Below are positions 20,888-35,800 of a stretch of DNA of 64,000 nucleotides, in pieces. Location of the stretch: NCBI GenBank assembly GCA_950295325.1, contig OX485804.1:67430033-67494032 (forward strand), written 5' to 3'. Below the pieces are notes generated by a model. That model made no database searches, was not told the origin of the DNA, and worked only from the letters and a program-made list of their open reading frames with translations. Source of the stretch: Polytrichum commune. Lineage: Eukaryota; Streptophyta; Polytrichopsida; Polytrichales; Polytrichaceae. The position numbers were made by a program, and so were the translations under genes. The stretch's first letter is position 1. Each line of letters opens with the position of its first letter.

Positions 20888-23800
20888 ATGGATCCTTCAG
20901 TGGTTCTTGAGAGTGATTCTCGGCGGGAGAATGTGTTCTCTCGCTCCTCCACGCAACGGAACGAAGTGGATGACGAGGAGGCATTGAAATGGGCAGCACT
21001 GCAGAAGCTCCCTACCTACGACCGCATTCGGACAGTCATCATGAAGAATGTGGGAGCCGATGGAAAAGTCTCTCAAGAAGAGGTCGATGTGAGGAATTTG
21101 AGCCACGAAGATCGGCAACAAATTATTTCGAAGCTCTTGCGCGTCACGGAGGAGGATAATGAGCGCTTCCTTCTCAAGTTTCGGGAGCGGATTGACAGGT
21201 CCGAAATTCCTCAATCCTCTTGATGTGGTCTCAGGTCACATCTTCTTTGGAGCTCATATGGACATGCAGCAACTTATTGTTTGGAATCGTAGTTGCTTCT
21301 CTCGAGAAGTTGCTGCAAGGATTAATATTCAAGAGATGTGAAATGTTGACAAAGTTGAATCTTACTCCTAGTTGAGGCAAAACGATTTAACCGGCTTAAG
21401 TCAGTGCCAAAGCTCAATGAAATAGCACACCATCGGGAAAGGTTAAGTACAGATTCTTCCAAAGTTCATTTTCTACCATACGGAAATGGGTTTTGCAATC
21501 CCGTTTTTTTGCAATTTCTTAACAACCTGGAGATCACTACTTTATCCGTTTGTAGAATCTTTAAAACACCCATCTTTGAGTTCCCATTTGAACTACTTCT
21601 CAGTGTATTGCACTTTCTTGATGTCACTCTGGAAATCATCACTTAACCCATTTCTACAGTCTTCATCACCCATCTTTCAACATCCATTTGTACTAATTCT
21701 CACTGCAATCTCGTCGATGCCATCTGCAATTCTTGCATCATAAGAAATCATCATCCATGGGAACCAAACCTTTAGTGCTTTGTCCAATGTGCTGGACAGG
21801 GCTAACAATAAGGTTGTCTTTCCAGATTTGATAATTTTTAGTTGTTGCTGCTGCCGGTGTGAGCTCTCTTGCAAGGGAATGAAATGCTAGAGATTCACAA
21901 CGACGAGGATGCAGCCAATTGAAATTCTTGGGAGTCTTGTACATCCATCCTCAAGTTTTTTTTGTCTAATAAGACTATGGTATCACGATGAAAGGATCCC
22001 AACAGTTCGGGTGGCCTGAACTGTAACAGAAAGTCAGGATTGCCTTTCGAAGGCAAAGGATATGGCTTTTGACTTTTGGACTTCAGTACCCACAAGCAGA
22101 ATTTAGTAACAAGGAGGATTCCAACTATTCCTACAATGTCTAGGAGAAGGGTATTGTCAACTAATAATCCCTCGTGTTATGGTTTCTTTTTCATTCGGAA
22201 TTTGAAATAACTTTGTGAAGTCCTACTTTGTTCAAGATGGTGGCAACATTTTTGTTTGGGATCAGATTTTTAGCTAGGAGGGTTCAACAATTTGGAAACC
22301 CTGCCATGTCGCATTGGAATTGTTCATTGATGTCTTCGTTAAGGACGCTTCTTAAAATTTTGGGGTAGTTGAATCATCGTTTTGCCTCATGCATTCTTAA
22401 TCTTGTCTCGCATTTTCAGGGTGGGCATTGTGCTTCCAAAGATTGAAGTGCGGTTTGAGCATCTTGACGTTGAAGCGGATGTGTACATTGGAAGCAGAGC
22501 GCTACCAAGTCTACCAAATTTCTCGTTGACCTTAATTGAGGTGAGAAAATCGCGAACTCACTTCCCAGTTGATTCTATGGCATGAGCTATTTCAAATAGC
22601 CATAGAAGAATGAGAACTAGAATTGTTTGCGGACACCTAGTGAGAAGTTACGACTTTACTGCTAATTAATTTTTTTTAAATGGTAGGTAACTTGCTTGAG
22701 CTGTTTTGTGCAGAGTCTATTAAGTAAGTTCCATCTTTCACCAACCAAGAAGAAGAAGCTTAATATCTTACAAGATGTTAGTGGCATCATCAAGCCATCA
22801 AGGTTTGTTGAAGAGGTTTTTGGTGCTCTCCTTTTGAAAAGACTCATAGCTTTTTCTATATGACTGTTTCTGGAGTTCAGCTCACCTTATTATTCAGCCA
22901 ACAGCCGTGCGCTCCAGTCCTTTCTTTTTCTTTACAATTCTCCGGTCAAGAATGAGGCTTTGGGTCTTGATAAGAGCAACTAAATCATTTTCTTTATCAC
23001 AACAAAGAGTATTCTTCTTACTGAAGTTTATGGTTATTTTGTAGGATGACCCTGTTGCTCGGACCTCCCGGCTCTGGAAAGACAACTTTATTGTTGGCCC
23101 TATCCAACAAAATGGACAAATCCCTGAAGGTTGGTGATACATGGATGATGTATTTCTTGTGTAGGAAGATGCTAGAATTGCAGATTTCAGGGACGAGATT
23201 GCAGTGTTTGTAAGTTCTAGACTTACTTTATTCAAGTAACAGCGATTTAGAGAAATGTAGCCCTATTACTAGACATTTCCAAAAAATTCATGCACATTCC
23301 TCTTTTAAGATCAATAATGGTGCAGATAGATTCTTGTCAATTTGCAAGCTCTGAACAAAGTGAAAAATTGGTGTACTTTACACAGGTATCGGGGAAGGTA
23401 ACATACAACGGACATGAAATGCACGAGTTTGTGCCACAAAGGACCTGCGCCTACATCAGTCAACGAGATCTTCAGATGGGAGAACTGACTGTTAGAGAGA
23501 CTCTTGATTTTTCTGGTCGTTGTCAGGGCGTTGGGCCCAATTTTGGTGAGCAAATTATGTGTAGAAATTATCTTTTTGGGTTGTGTCATACACAACCTCT
23601 CAATACAATCATGTGGGATAACATCAAGGTCAAAAGGGGTGCAAATGGACAAGGAAATTCAAAATGTTTCACTTGATTGGGAATTCAATAGAGTAGTGAA
23701 ATTTTCTGCTGAGAGGTTAAAAGGGATCACTCAGTGATGAGTACACTGATTGCATTGGAGTAGTGGACCGTTACCTTTGTTCTATTTGGAAGCTTTTGGG

Positions 23801-26800
23801 ACACCCAAGAAACTGGATCTCAAAAAAACTCAAACTTTGTCTGTTGTGTCCTATTTTAGAGATGTTGATGGAGCTCTCCAGACGAGAAAAGGAGGCAAAT
23901 ATTAAGCCTGATCCAGATATCGACATGTTCATGAAGGTCTTGATTTTTTTCATCATATTGTCTTCTCCCTTGCAATTTTGCATCACTTACTGCTTATATA
24001 TACTTTGTTGGTAAAGTTATATTTTCCTCTAGATCTGTGATCTGTAACGATTGTGTATGGCTAACTTTTGGTTTATTATCTACTCATACCTTAAGACACA
24101 GAGAACCACTTAAAACAACTCATGGTAGGTAGAGGTGGACCAATCAATAATACCAGAATTTGTGCTGTTGTGTATATCTGCAGGCCACAGCTGTGCGAGG
24201 TCAGGGGACTAGTCTCATGACTGATTACATCCTAAAGGTTAGCCTGGTCGTTCTTTTTTTCTCTGAAGATAAGAACCTAAATTCAGCAAGATCATGTGGG
24301 CATTAGATTTATCCAAACTCAAGGGGACTTTTTGTTGAGACACTACCAGCATATGAGTCCTAGGCAAACATTCTGTGTTTGAAATTGAATTACAGAAACC
24401 TATTTCAGTTCATTGAGGGCCAAGCTTAATTTAGCACCTCTTGGGATGCTAAAATGAGTTGATATAGAATGTTCTTTGCTCAAACCTCCACACTACCTCC
24501 AAGCGTGCACCAAAAGCTTACCGAACATGGAAGGTGTTGTATGCAAACAACCAACTTCCAACCAAAAAGTCCCTTTGATTTAAAGCTTAAATCTATTATG
24601 TTGTACATTAGCCACATTTAGGGTCATGCGCTGTGGAGAAATCACCTGAATTTGGACTATGACAATGTAAAAAGACCTTTTATAGGTTCCTTGAGTCAAA
24701 GTCTGATAGACCAAAGCTTGTAACGTCCACTGGATGATTTTGGAGTGCTGACTAGGAATTTGTTGCAAACTATGAATTCTGGAGCAATCAAACAAATGTT
24801 GTTGATGTTGCTCTGAGTTTTTCTGGTCACTTAATGCAGATTTTGGATCTCGATATTTGTGCGGACACATTGGTAGGAGATGAAATGAGGCGTGGTATTT
24901 CAGGAGGCCAAAAGAAACGAGTCAACACTGGTGGGTTATTTTTCCACCTTGATGATCTCTCTACACCATATCAGGTGTGGTGGTCACCTACCAAAATTAA
25001 GTGTATCTGCCAAAAACATATTGGACATTAATGCCATTTAATTTCAGTAGAAATTATAGTTTATTCCTTTGCTGCTCTCAATGACAAAACTTCACAAGCT
25101 AGGTAGGACTCGACTAGTGGGTTTTTTTTTCTTCTACATATTAGTGGTGGTCGCCAACCAAAAATTAGTGTATTTGCCAACACATGGTTCTGTGCATCAA
25201 GTATGATTATTAACTAGTCAGAATGTTGATGATTTGATAACCAAATTCTCTCAATTTTGGTCTCAAATTAGAGTCTGACAAACACCCATGTTGTAATTAA
25301 GCACCCAAAGTACAGCTTGATTCCTTCGATGCTCTCAATGGCAGAAAGAATCACAAACTTTGGTAGGACTCAACTGGTTGATTATTCTTCCATTTTTATC
25401 CCTATGCACCATACCACTGGTGGCCACCAGAAAAACTAAGTGTTTCTGCCAACATTTTGGACAAGTGTGTGCCTTCACATGGTTATGTGTGTGTTAATTA
25501 CGATCATAAACTATTTAGGCTGTTGTAGGTTTGATGACTGGATCCTCAAGTTTGGTCTCAAATTAGAGTCTGAATATCACTCACATGGCAGAAAGGTAAG
25601 CCTGAACTGGTCTCTTCCACCTTGGTCTCTGTACAGCAAATGATTGGTGGTCACGAACTGAAAATTAGTGTATCTACCAACATATTGTACAATTGTGTGT
25701 CTTCGCCTCAAATCCTTGAACATGGCTATGTGAATCAAGTATGATTGTAAACTAGTCAGGCTGTTGGTGATTTGATGGCTGAGTTCCCTCAATTTTGGTC
25801 TCAAATTAGCCCCAAAATAGAATGTGACCAACATCCACATTGTAATTTGTCTCAGGTGAAATGCTCGTGGGACCTGCAAAGGCTCTATTTATGGATGAAA
25901 TTTCCACTGGTCTGGACAGTTCGACCACCTATCAAATTGTGAAGTGCTTGCGACAGTCAGTGCATGTCCTGGATGGCACTATGCTTGTCTCCCTCCTGCA
26001 GCCTGCACCAGAAACCTACGAACTCTTTGATGACCTCATTCTTCTCTCTGAGGGTCAAATTGTGTATCAAGGCCCTCGTGAGCTGGTGGTCGATTTTTTT
26101 GAGACCATGGGATTTCGTTGCCCTGAACGCAAGGGTGTCGCAGACTTTTTACAAGAGGTGAGTACTTAGAGCTCCAAGACTGATGTAAGCTAAAGTTTGC
26201 AAATTGATGGTGAGCCTTGCCCTTTCCAGCTCACATCATGTCGAGAGAGAGAGAGATTACTCCAATGTTGTCACCGGCTGGAATTATGGTGATGCTGCAT
26301 CTTCAAGTTAGCCTAATTGTATGTGTAATTTCGAAATGGAAATCACAAGAATCAGAGGGACCTTGAAGACTACTACCTCTTTCCAGGTCACATCATGTAG
26401 AGAGAGGTGACTCACATGTTTCAGTTGTTGCCAATGGCGTGAATTATGGTGTTTCTTCATCTTCAAGTTAGTCTAATTTTTTGTGTAATTCCAAAACGGA
26501 CATTACAAGAATTTGAGAGACTTTGAGGACTACTACCTTTTTCCAACCCATTACTTGTAGAGAGAGTTGACTCAGATGTGGCCAACGGCGTGAATGATGG
26601 TGTTTCTTCATCTTCAAGTTATTCTAAGTTCATGTGTATTCTGAAACGAACATCACGAGAATCAGAGGGATCTTGAAAACTAGATATTAGCTCCTTTCTA
26701 ATCATTATTATTGGGTGAACTATAGAGTGGTAAGGTGCACCAAAAATAAGTGCTAGGAAGGTCACCCATCTGAGTCCTATTTTAGCCTTAGGCGGCTTAA

Positions 26801-29800
26801 CTTTAGAGTTCCATGGGATGGATCCGGGGTAAACCACCCTTCACATCATGTATATCTATTACACGGGGTTGGGAAATGAGTTTGCTGAAATTTGGTGTCT
26901 GTGCAGGTGACTTCTAGAAAAGATCAAGGACAGTACTGGTTTGACAAGAGTCGGCCTTACCAGTTCGTCCCTGTGAAGGCTTTTGCGGAAGCATATCCTA
27001 AGTTTCACGTGGGAGAGCGACTCAGTGAGGAGCTTGCCACTCCCTTTGACAAATTGAAAAGCCACCCGGCTGCTCTTGTGAGTGAGCGCTATGCTCTGAG
27101 TAACTGGGAGCTTTTCCAGGCCTGTTTCGCAAGGGAGAAACTGCTCATGAAACGGAACAAGTTCGTATATATCTTTAAATCAGTACAGGTCAGGACCCAA
27201 GTGCATCCGAAGTACACCTGTTTTTCTTTGTTCCTCAGACATTAGAGTTTGAACTTTTGACCCAATGTGACTTTTTGTTGGAGTCCCCCATGATTTTTCA
27301 TTGGTTGTTTTGCATACAATAGCAATAATTATTTCCACTTGTAGTGCATGTTCAGAGGTAGTGTTTGAATCTGAATGAAGACAAACCTATTTTGTTTCAT
27401 TGAAGGCCAAACTCATTATAGCACCTCTTAGCATGCCAAAAAGAGTTTAACCCTCAATGAACCAATATAGAATGTTTTTTGTTCATACCTCCACACTACT
27501 TTCAAACATACACCAAAAACTTATCTAACATGCAAGGTATTGTATGCAAAATAACCAACTCTTGACCAAAACTCATCTTAAGTTGAAGGCTTAGATTTGC
27601 ATGTGGTATTTCCAAGGAGGACCTGCTATGAGAGTATGTGTGAGATGCAGCTTAGGTTAGTGGATTTTTTTTTAATGCATAACTAGATAGAGTCTCATGT
27701 GGGGGTCACAAATGTTTGAAAAGGACATTTTTGAAACGGGTATGGTGGGCCAAGGTAAGGGAATTTTGGCCTTAACATGTGCCTGACCTTGTGGATCTTT
27801 GTGTCAAAGATTGGTCCCTCTTTTTTTCGGTAGAAATGTCTGTTTTAAACTCCGATTCAAGGTGGAGGTTTTGTATGGCTAAAAATCACTGTTTCCAATT
27901 GGAGTTGAGAGCATATTTGTTTACTGAAAATTGAAACCTTGTAACCAAGCTTCCAAGGTTAGGCAACATGTCAAGTCCAAAATTCTTCTACCTCGGCCCA
28001 CTGAAATCCGTTTCGAAAACAAGATTTTTGAACATGTGTGACGCCCCCCCCCCCAATGTATATATCATTCTGTTAAGTCCTCCAAATTGTAGAGGAGGAG
28101 CTCACCATGTGTTGTTCTCCAATTTTTGCAGGTTTGCATTGTGGCATTGATTACCATGTCCGTGTTCTTCCGGACAACACTTCATCCAGATTCGGTGAAC
28201 TCAGGGGGGCTTTACTTAGGTGCCCTTTTCTTTGGTCTTATCAACATGATGTTCAATGGGTTTGCTGAGATGGCTCTCACCATACAAAGGTTGCCAGTGT
28301 TCTACAAGCAGCGTGACCTTCTCTTTTACCCTCCTTGGGCTTTTGCTCTTCCCACTTACATTTTACGGCTGCCATTGTCGTTCTACGAATCAGGCATATG
28401 GCTTTGCATTACATACTTCACGATTGGGTTTGCTCCTGAGCCTAGCCGGTAAGTAGCTTATCCTGAACCTGAGAACACATTAATTTCATAATAAGTGATC
28501 TAGGGCCAATATTTCAATTTCTTATGCGCAATAAAATGTGGCAGTTGGTCAGATTTGGTCATAGAGGGGCAACTATGAGGACTATTATCCACCAGGTGCA
28601 TTGGAACAGAAAGAATTGCTTTTTAATAGTCGTATCTGTCTAACAGCCCCTTAAAGGGCAAGGGACTCACTGTACGACCTATATACATAACTTCTGTGAA
28701 CCGCAACAAGTCTTAAAATCATGTTTTGTATATTTATGAATATGAAACTTTATATAGTACATTAACTTGTCAAGGAGAAGATCATACTACACTTATGTGC
28801 GACGTTGATGATCAAAATACTAAGTATATATATGCAATTAAGGACACCCATGATGTGTACTTGAATCCAATTCTTTAGTAACATTGATGTATTCGAGCAA
28901 TTTGAAAAGTGCACTTGAAAAATGAGTTAATTCTAGACAGTTAATTTTTAATACACCTAGCAAAACTTGAAAGTATGTAGCTTAAAGTCACGTTTTGTTT
29001 GTGCTTAGAGAGGCCTGGATTGGGCCTAATAGATGCTTAGGGGTTAACAGTTTCATGTGTTTAATTGCAGGTTTTTCAGGCAGTGGTTGGTGCTACTTGC
29101 AATGCACCAAATGGCACTTGGGCTGTTCCGATTGATTGCATCAGTAGCCAGAGTCATGATAGTTGCTCAAACTGGTGGATCATTTGCTATCATAGTTGTG
29201 TTTGTTCTGGGAGGTTTCATTGTGTCCAGAGGTACTTCTTTTCAATCCCTTCACAACAATGTGGTGTTGAATGCTGATGTTTCGCAGTTTATGATGATAT
29301 ACTTTTTGCAACTTCTGAAAGCAGTACCTGCTCTTTTGGTGGGACATTTTGAATAAAACCATTGCATCCTTCAAATTTGGATTATTGTAGTGGTTGCTTG
29401 ATTTTGTCAACTAATCCTTTCTGGTTGGTGGAATATTAGAGAATATTCATCCTTGGTGGATATGGGGATATTGGATATCACCACTCTCCTATGCACAAAA
29501 TGCCATTGCAACAAATGAGTTTCTTGCAGACAGGTGGAATCAGGTAATTTGTTGAAGGTGTAATCAATAATATCTGGAAATATTTGCCTTGTGATATAAC
29601 CACTCAATCGGGTTTTATGCAACCCATTTAACTAAACTAAATTAAGGTAGGTGGGTCTTCAATGGTTACTTTTTCTGACTAGCCCTTTTCTCCTAGGATA
29701 TGAAACATGCAATTAGTACAAAGCAAATCCAAATTGAGGTTGTCGTCACTTTCCTCATAGTTTTGGGAGCTCATATGAGTATCTTATGCATAATCAAAGA

Positions 29801-32800
29801 AAAATCCTTGTGCTCATTAAATGGTTATATAGTTTCCCCCAATTTATTCAGCCTAGAATGGTTAACATATTTTGAGCATGCAGTCAAATCTTTTTCAAAA
29901 ACATGTCTATTTGGTACCAGTTCCTTGGAGCCACACCAAATCACGTACAACCACTCAAATATAGGTGTCTTGATTAGAGAAGTAACTGATTAAGGGTTAT
30001 CTACCTTATGTAGTGAGAAATTACAAATTGTTTTTACGCATGTAATGCACCTTTATAGCCAAGTACTGCATTATGATTGAATTCAAGTACCACTTAATAT
30101 TTGGGGTTTTTACTAACTTTTTAAACTGCAACTCGTACAACTTTGTACCTCACAATGCAGCCCACAGATGGCCATGGCCCTCAGACATCAACTCTGGGAA
30201 GAGAAATATTGTTGACACGTGGAATCTTTGATAGAGGATATTGGTATTGGCTTGGTGTGTGCGTCCTCTTTGGATACTCCATTTTGTTCAACCTCCTCTT
30301 CTGCTTCTTCCTAAAGGTCCTCAATCGTAAGTTTATCCAACTTCGTGCACTGGCTTTCATTTTGTTTTGTCAGGGCGTGAAAACTATATTATACTGGAGT
30401 GTGATATACTTCTAACATATCCCCCTGCCAACCTGTGAGTGGTCCGTAAACGTTCTACCAAGCCAATCCCATATACAGCGCGACGCACATGTAAATTTTT
30501 TCAGTTTAATGCACATTATTTCAGCTCTTTAGAGTATATGAGCCCTCCTTTGTAAACTACTAATCCCCATTCAGTGCACATTTAACTGTAAAAATCAATT
30601 TTTCAAATATGATCACCTTGTTCTTCCTTTCAACTCTCAAACAATGTATATCTCAGGTCCATTGACAGCTATCCTCAATAAATAGCTCTTGTTCAAAGAG
30701 TGGAATACCATCTGATGTTTTACTGACGATTGATGGGTTCAACAGAGACTTAATTTACAATAGCAGCTATAACTTAACTTTGCTTCCATCCGCATTCAAT
30801 CATATGAATTTTGTACTGTAGATTTGAATTCGCACAGAACAATTCAGAGAATGGTTACTTCTGTCCCAAATTTAACACTTGGTTTTATGTTGGTGACTGT
30901 AGCTATTGGTAAACCAAATGTTGTGCTGTCACAAGAGGCTCTTGACGAGAAGGATGCCAATAAGGTGGGGGGCAAACTTGCTCAAAATGGCTCTCTCAGT
31001 GGCTCCCAACATTCTGGATCTCTTGCTTTGGAGACCGTCAGGGCGGATGGTATGTGTCTTGAACCTGTAACATGGTTTGAAAAAAATGAAGTATCTTTGA
31101 TATGATTTTTATAAAGTACACCTACCGCTCAAGGTTTGAGTCTCTTATATGTTGTTGATTAAGATCTATGTAGATCAATGAGGAGCCTTCGACAATTGTG
31201 TGAAGGATCTTGAAAACCAAATTGAATGATTGCAATATAGTTGGAAATATATGGTAACACGGTTCATGTCATTCTAAAGGAGAGTTGTTCCACCACGTTT
31301 GTTTTTCGAGTATTTACTTTAGTGATCAAGATTTTTTTGTTACACTTTATGCAAGATGTTTTTTATTATCATCAATATGTGCTGAATGTGGTATGTGTTT
31401 GCTAGGGTTGAATGGTGTTGCGAAGGTCCGACGCTTATCATCATCTAGGTCCAGATCATCTCGATCTCGATCAGGGCATTCGGAGAATATATACGAGCAA
31501 GCCATGTATGAGGCGAATGGAGTAACAGCTAAAAAAGGAATGGTTTTGCCTTTCCAACCATTGGCCATTGCATTTCACCACATCAATTACTTCATTGATA
31601 TGCCTCCTGTGAGAATTCCTCTACCCTTTGATGTGCTTGACAATTGGGTTATCAGTTGAATGGTGGGGAAAAAAAAAACACAAGCTTAGAAGTATTGTGT
31701 GTTTAAATAGGCTTTAAGGTCAATGGATCAAACAATGTATGAATTCTAACAATGTACCACAAGGTGATTTACTCACTCGCACAGTTTATTCAAGTTCATA
31801 TGCTACTTGCATGGGAACGGATCTGCTGTGTCCGTTTCCTTCTTCTGGCTGCATTTGTTGTGTTTGAATACATGCATTTTTTTAATGTAACTTAGTAAGG
31901 TAAATGTGTCTGATTTGGTTACTTATCTTAATCAGATGCATACATTTTTAATGGTGTGTGGTTAGGTGTGGATCTTAGAACGGACACCAAAAAAACATGT
32001 CTCAAAAGAAGAGATTGGACTTAAAAATTTGTCATCTCTAGGCTGTGAATAGTCAACATATTTGGGGGGGGGGGGGGGGCGCCTATTGGTCGTTTTATGG
32101 CTCCAGCACTTTTGACTTCAAAATCATAGCACAACATGGGAGCTCAGAAAATCTCACAGATTGTTGCCAAAATCTCATATCACATTCGTGGATTCAAGAA
32201 ATAATGTAACTCTGAAATCCAAGTTTGGAATCATGGCAAACTACAAAAACTAACCAGGTTTACCTGAATATCTCAAAAGACACGTTTACCTTAATGACTA
32301 TCTTTGGTTGGAAAGGTGGATGTAGTACTCACGGATGGATTTCTTGGCATACAGGAGATGAAAGAACAGGGAATCACTGAGAGTAAGTTGCAGCTTCTGA
32401 ATGACATAAGTGGAGCATTCCGACCAGGTGTGCTAACAGCATTGGTGGGTGTCAGTGGTGCTGGGAAAACAACCCTCATGGATGTTCTAGCAGGAAGAAA
32501 AACTGGTGGGTACATAGAGGGCGATATTTTCATCTCTGGCCACCCAAAACAGCAGGCAACATTTGCGCGTATTTCAGGATACTGTGAACAATTTGACATC
32601 CATTCGCCTAACGTGACAGTGCATGAGTCACTGATTTACTCTGCCTGGTTACGTCTATCAAAAGATGTGAGCAACAAAGTGAGAAAGGTATGCAGTTTTT
32701 ATCCCAACCTTCAAATTCAAAGGTTTTGATCAAGTATGAGTGAAGAACTCCCAAGTTCTCTTTAAAATTTGATAATTTAAGGAGAGCCCAAGTCAGTCAA

Positions 32801-35800
32801 TCTCATAGGGATTGATGATGTTTCTACCAGATTGGTTGCTATTTATATAGTATCAATATCCTGGCTCAGATTTTGGTATAACAGGTAATGGATGTGAGAA
32901 GCCCTGCGACCGGTTGTAGTAGGTGCCCAACCTACTGAGGTAGGTGTTAGGTGTCTACTATAGCCAATGGCAGGGTGGCATGTGTCCACTACCATATGTA
33001 GTGGTCAAGCCATGGTATGATCACCCAACTACAGATGGTAATGTGTCTCATTGTATTCATTCAAGAATAGACACATTGGCAAGACTGCTTGGACTGACCA
33101 CCACGAGTTAATGCAATGCATTTTGATCGGATAAGTACATGTTTATACCAGATTGGTTAGTTAGTTATTTAGTATCAATAAGTTGGCTCAGATTTTAGTA
33201 CAAAAATTACAAATTGAACTAGGTAATGGATGCAAGGAGCCCTGCCACTGGTTGTAGTAGGCGTCCAACCTAGGTAGGTGTAAAGTGGCCAGGTGACATG
33301 AGTTCACTAAAGGACATAGTGGTCAGGCTATGGCTTGGTCACCAATTACAGATGGTATTGTGCCTCCTCAGATCCAATGAAGAATAGACACTCCAACAAA
33401 AATGCTTGGCTTGACCTCTACGAGTTAATGCAATGTATTCTGGTGACTAAATGATTGATTGGATAAGAGCAGTAACATGAATGTGATGTTCTTTTATATG
33501 CAGGCATTTGTGGAAGAGGTGATGGAGTTAGTTGAGCTCACTCCCTTGAGACAGGCTTTGGTGGGTCTTCCTGGAGTTACTGGTTTATCAACAGAACAAA
33601 GAAAAAGGTTGACGATTGCAGTTGAACTTGTGTCAAATCCTTCAATTATATTTATGGATGAACCCACATCTGGATTGGATGCTCGTGCCGCTGCAATTGT
33701 CATGCGCACTGTGCGAAATACAGTGGATACTGGCCGCACAGTTGTGTGCACTATTCATCAACCGAGCATTGACATATTTGAGGCTTTTGACGAGGTGAGA
33801 AAAATCATATTTCTTCTGAACTCTCATTTATGCATCTTCATATCATCTTCATAGTAGAGTTCTTCTCTAACTCAACATGAATTTTGGTCGGGAGTTGGTT
33901 GTGTTGTATATAACACCTTCCATGTTTGATAAGTTTCCGGTGCATGCTTAGAGGCAGTGTGGAGGTTTAAGCATGCAACATTCTATATTGGTACATTGAG
34001 GGTCAAATTCGATAAAATGAGAGGTGCTCATTAGAATGACTATGGCCCTCAATGAACCGACATAGGTTGGTCTTCATTCAAATTCAAACACTACCTCTGA
34101 GCATGCCCTAAAGTGGAAAGAAATCATTGACATTGTATGCAAAACAACCAATGGTTTATTATAGAGGACCAACTCCTGACGAAAAGTTCCATTGAGTTCA
34201 AGGGTAGCTCTATTATGTGCAATAATCTTCTATGGACATTCAAATCATTCTCTATTTTTTCTGGGTAGCACTTGAAGCATTACTTAGGTGCACTTAATAT
34301 GAAATCATAGTGCTGACTGTAAATTTTGTAATATCTATATGTTGTTTTAAAAAAGAGTTAAAAGAACATAACCCACAGAAGAAGTCACAATCAAAAAAAT
34401 TGTACTTTTGAAAGGATGCTCAATGGTTGCAATGAGATTTCACGTTAACTAACGACACAGTGGACTACTCTTGCAGCTTCTCTTGCTTAAGAGGGGTGGG
34501 CAAGTAATATATAATGGTCCGTTAGGTAAACGATCAAGTAAATTGATTGAGTACTTCGAAGCTGTGGAAGGCGTCCCTCCAATCAAAGAAGGGTTCAATC
34601 CTTCCACTTGGATGCTTGACATTACATCTCAAGGTTCTGAACGGACTATTGGAGTCAACTTTGCACAAATTTTTGCGAAGTCTGAATTATATCAGTGAGT
34701 ATAATGCCTTCTAGCAATTTGTAACATTCATTTCTTTTAGCTTTGATGCTATAAACCACATCTACTGTATTTATATTGGAAAGGCTAGTATGTCATGAAT
34801 CCAGGCATATCATATGTTCAGTCATCTCACCTGTTAGCATGATTGGGTGAATTATAATTTCTATGTTAGTGCGATACTGGTTAAATTATACAAGTCAAAG
34901 ATGATTCTAGCCTCAAACATTGTAGAGCTTATCATTGCATTTGATCCTACAGACAAGGCAATTTTGTCGATTTAGAATTGAGCTTATATAATTTGAGGTT
35001 GTAATTTATTATATCTTACATGTACTAACCTTTATTATGATGTAAAACAGGCGTAATGAAGTTATGATAAATGAGTTGAGCTCTCCTTTACCAGGGGTGG
35101 AGGATATTAGTTTTCCTACAAAATATGCTCAACCTCTCTGGGCTCAATGTATGGCGTGCTCATGGAAACAACATAGGTCGTATTGGCGGAATCCGTTATA
35201 CAATGTTGTCCGGTTGATATTCACCACAGTATGTGGTCTTGTATTTGGAAGCATTTTCTGGAAATTGGGCCACAGCAGGTATGATTTTCATCATCAATAA
35301 TTTTTTTGTTTGCATGGTTGGAATTACACAATAGGTGTTTTGTTCTAGATAAGAGAGTACCCTCTTTGTTCCAAGTTGACTTTCTCATTTGAGCTCATAG
35401 TGTGGGTTTTCAATGATAGTCCGGTGAGGAATCTAAAACATATATCTATCACATCTACTATTGTGATACATCCACTAGAATTAAATGTGATCCTTCATAA
35501 CTTTTGTATGCAATATCCAAACAATGCATTCTTTGTTGCGTTGAAATTGTCTTTCATTTATCAACAATATTTTATCATAATTTATCTTGACCTTTCGACA
35601 TACTCTGGATGTGAATGCAGAGAAAAGCAACAAGACCTGTTCAACCTTATGGGCGCTATGTATGCATCTGTTTTGTTTGTGGGTATCAATAATTGTTCAT
35701 CTGTTCAGCCAGTGGTCTCCGTAGAACGCACAGTTTTCTACAGAGAGCGAGCTGCAGGAATGTATTCCACCTTCCCATATTCATTTGCCCAGGTATAGAA

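Noticed and set aside
26720-26836. Functional 5S rRNA gene
   Set aside because: Too many differences from 5S rRNA and located inside an intron next to element-body repeats.
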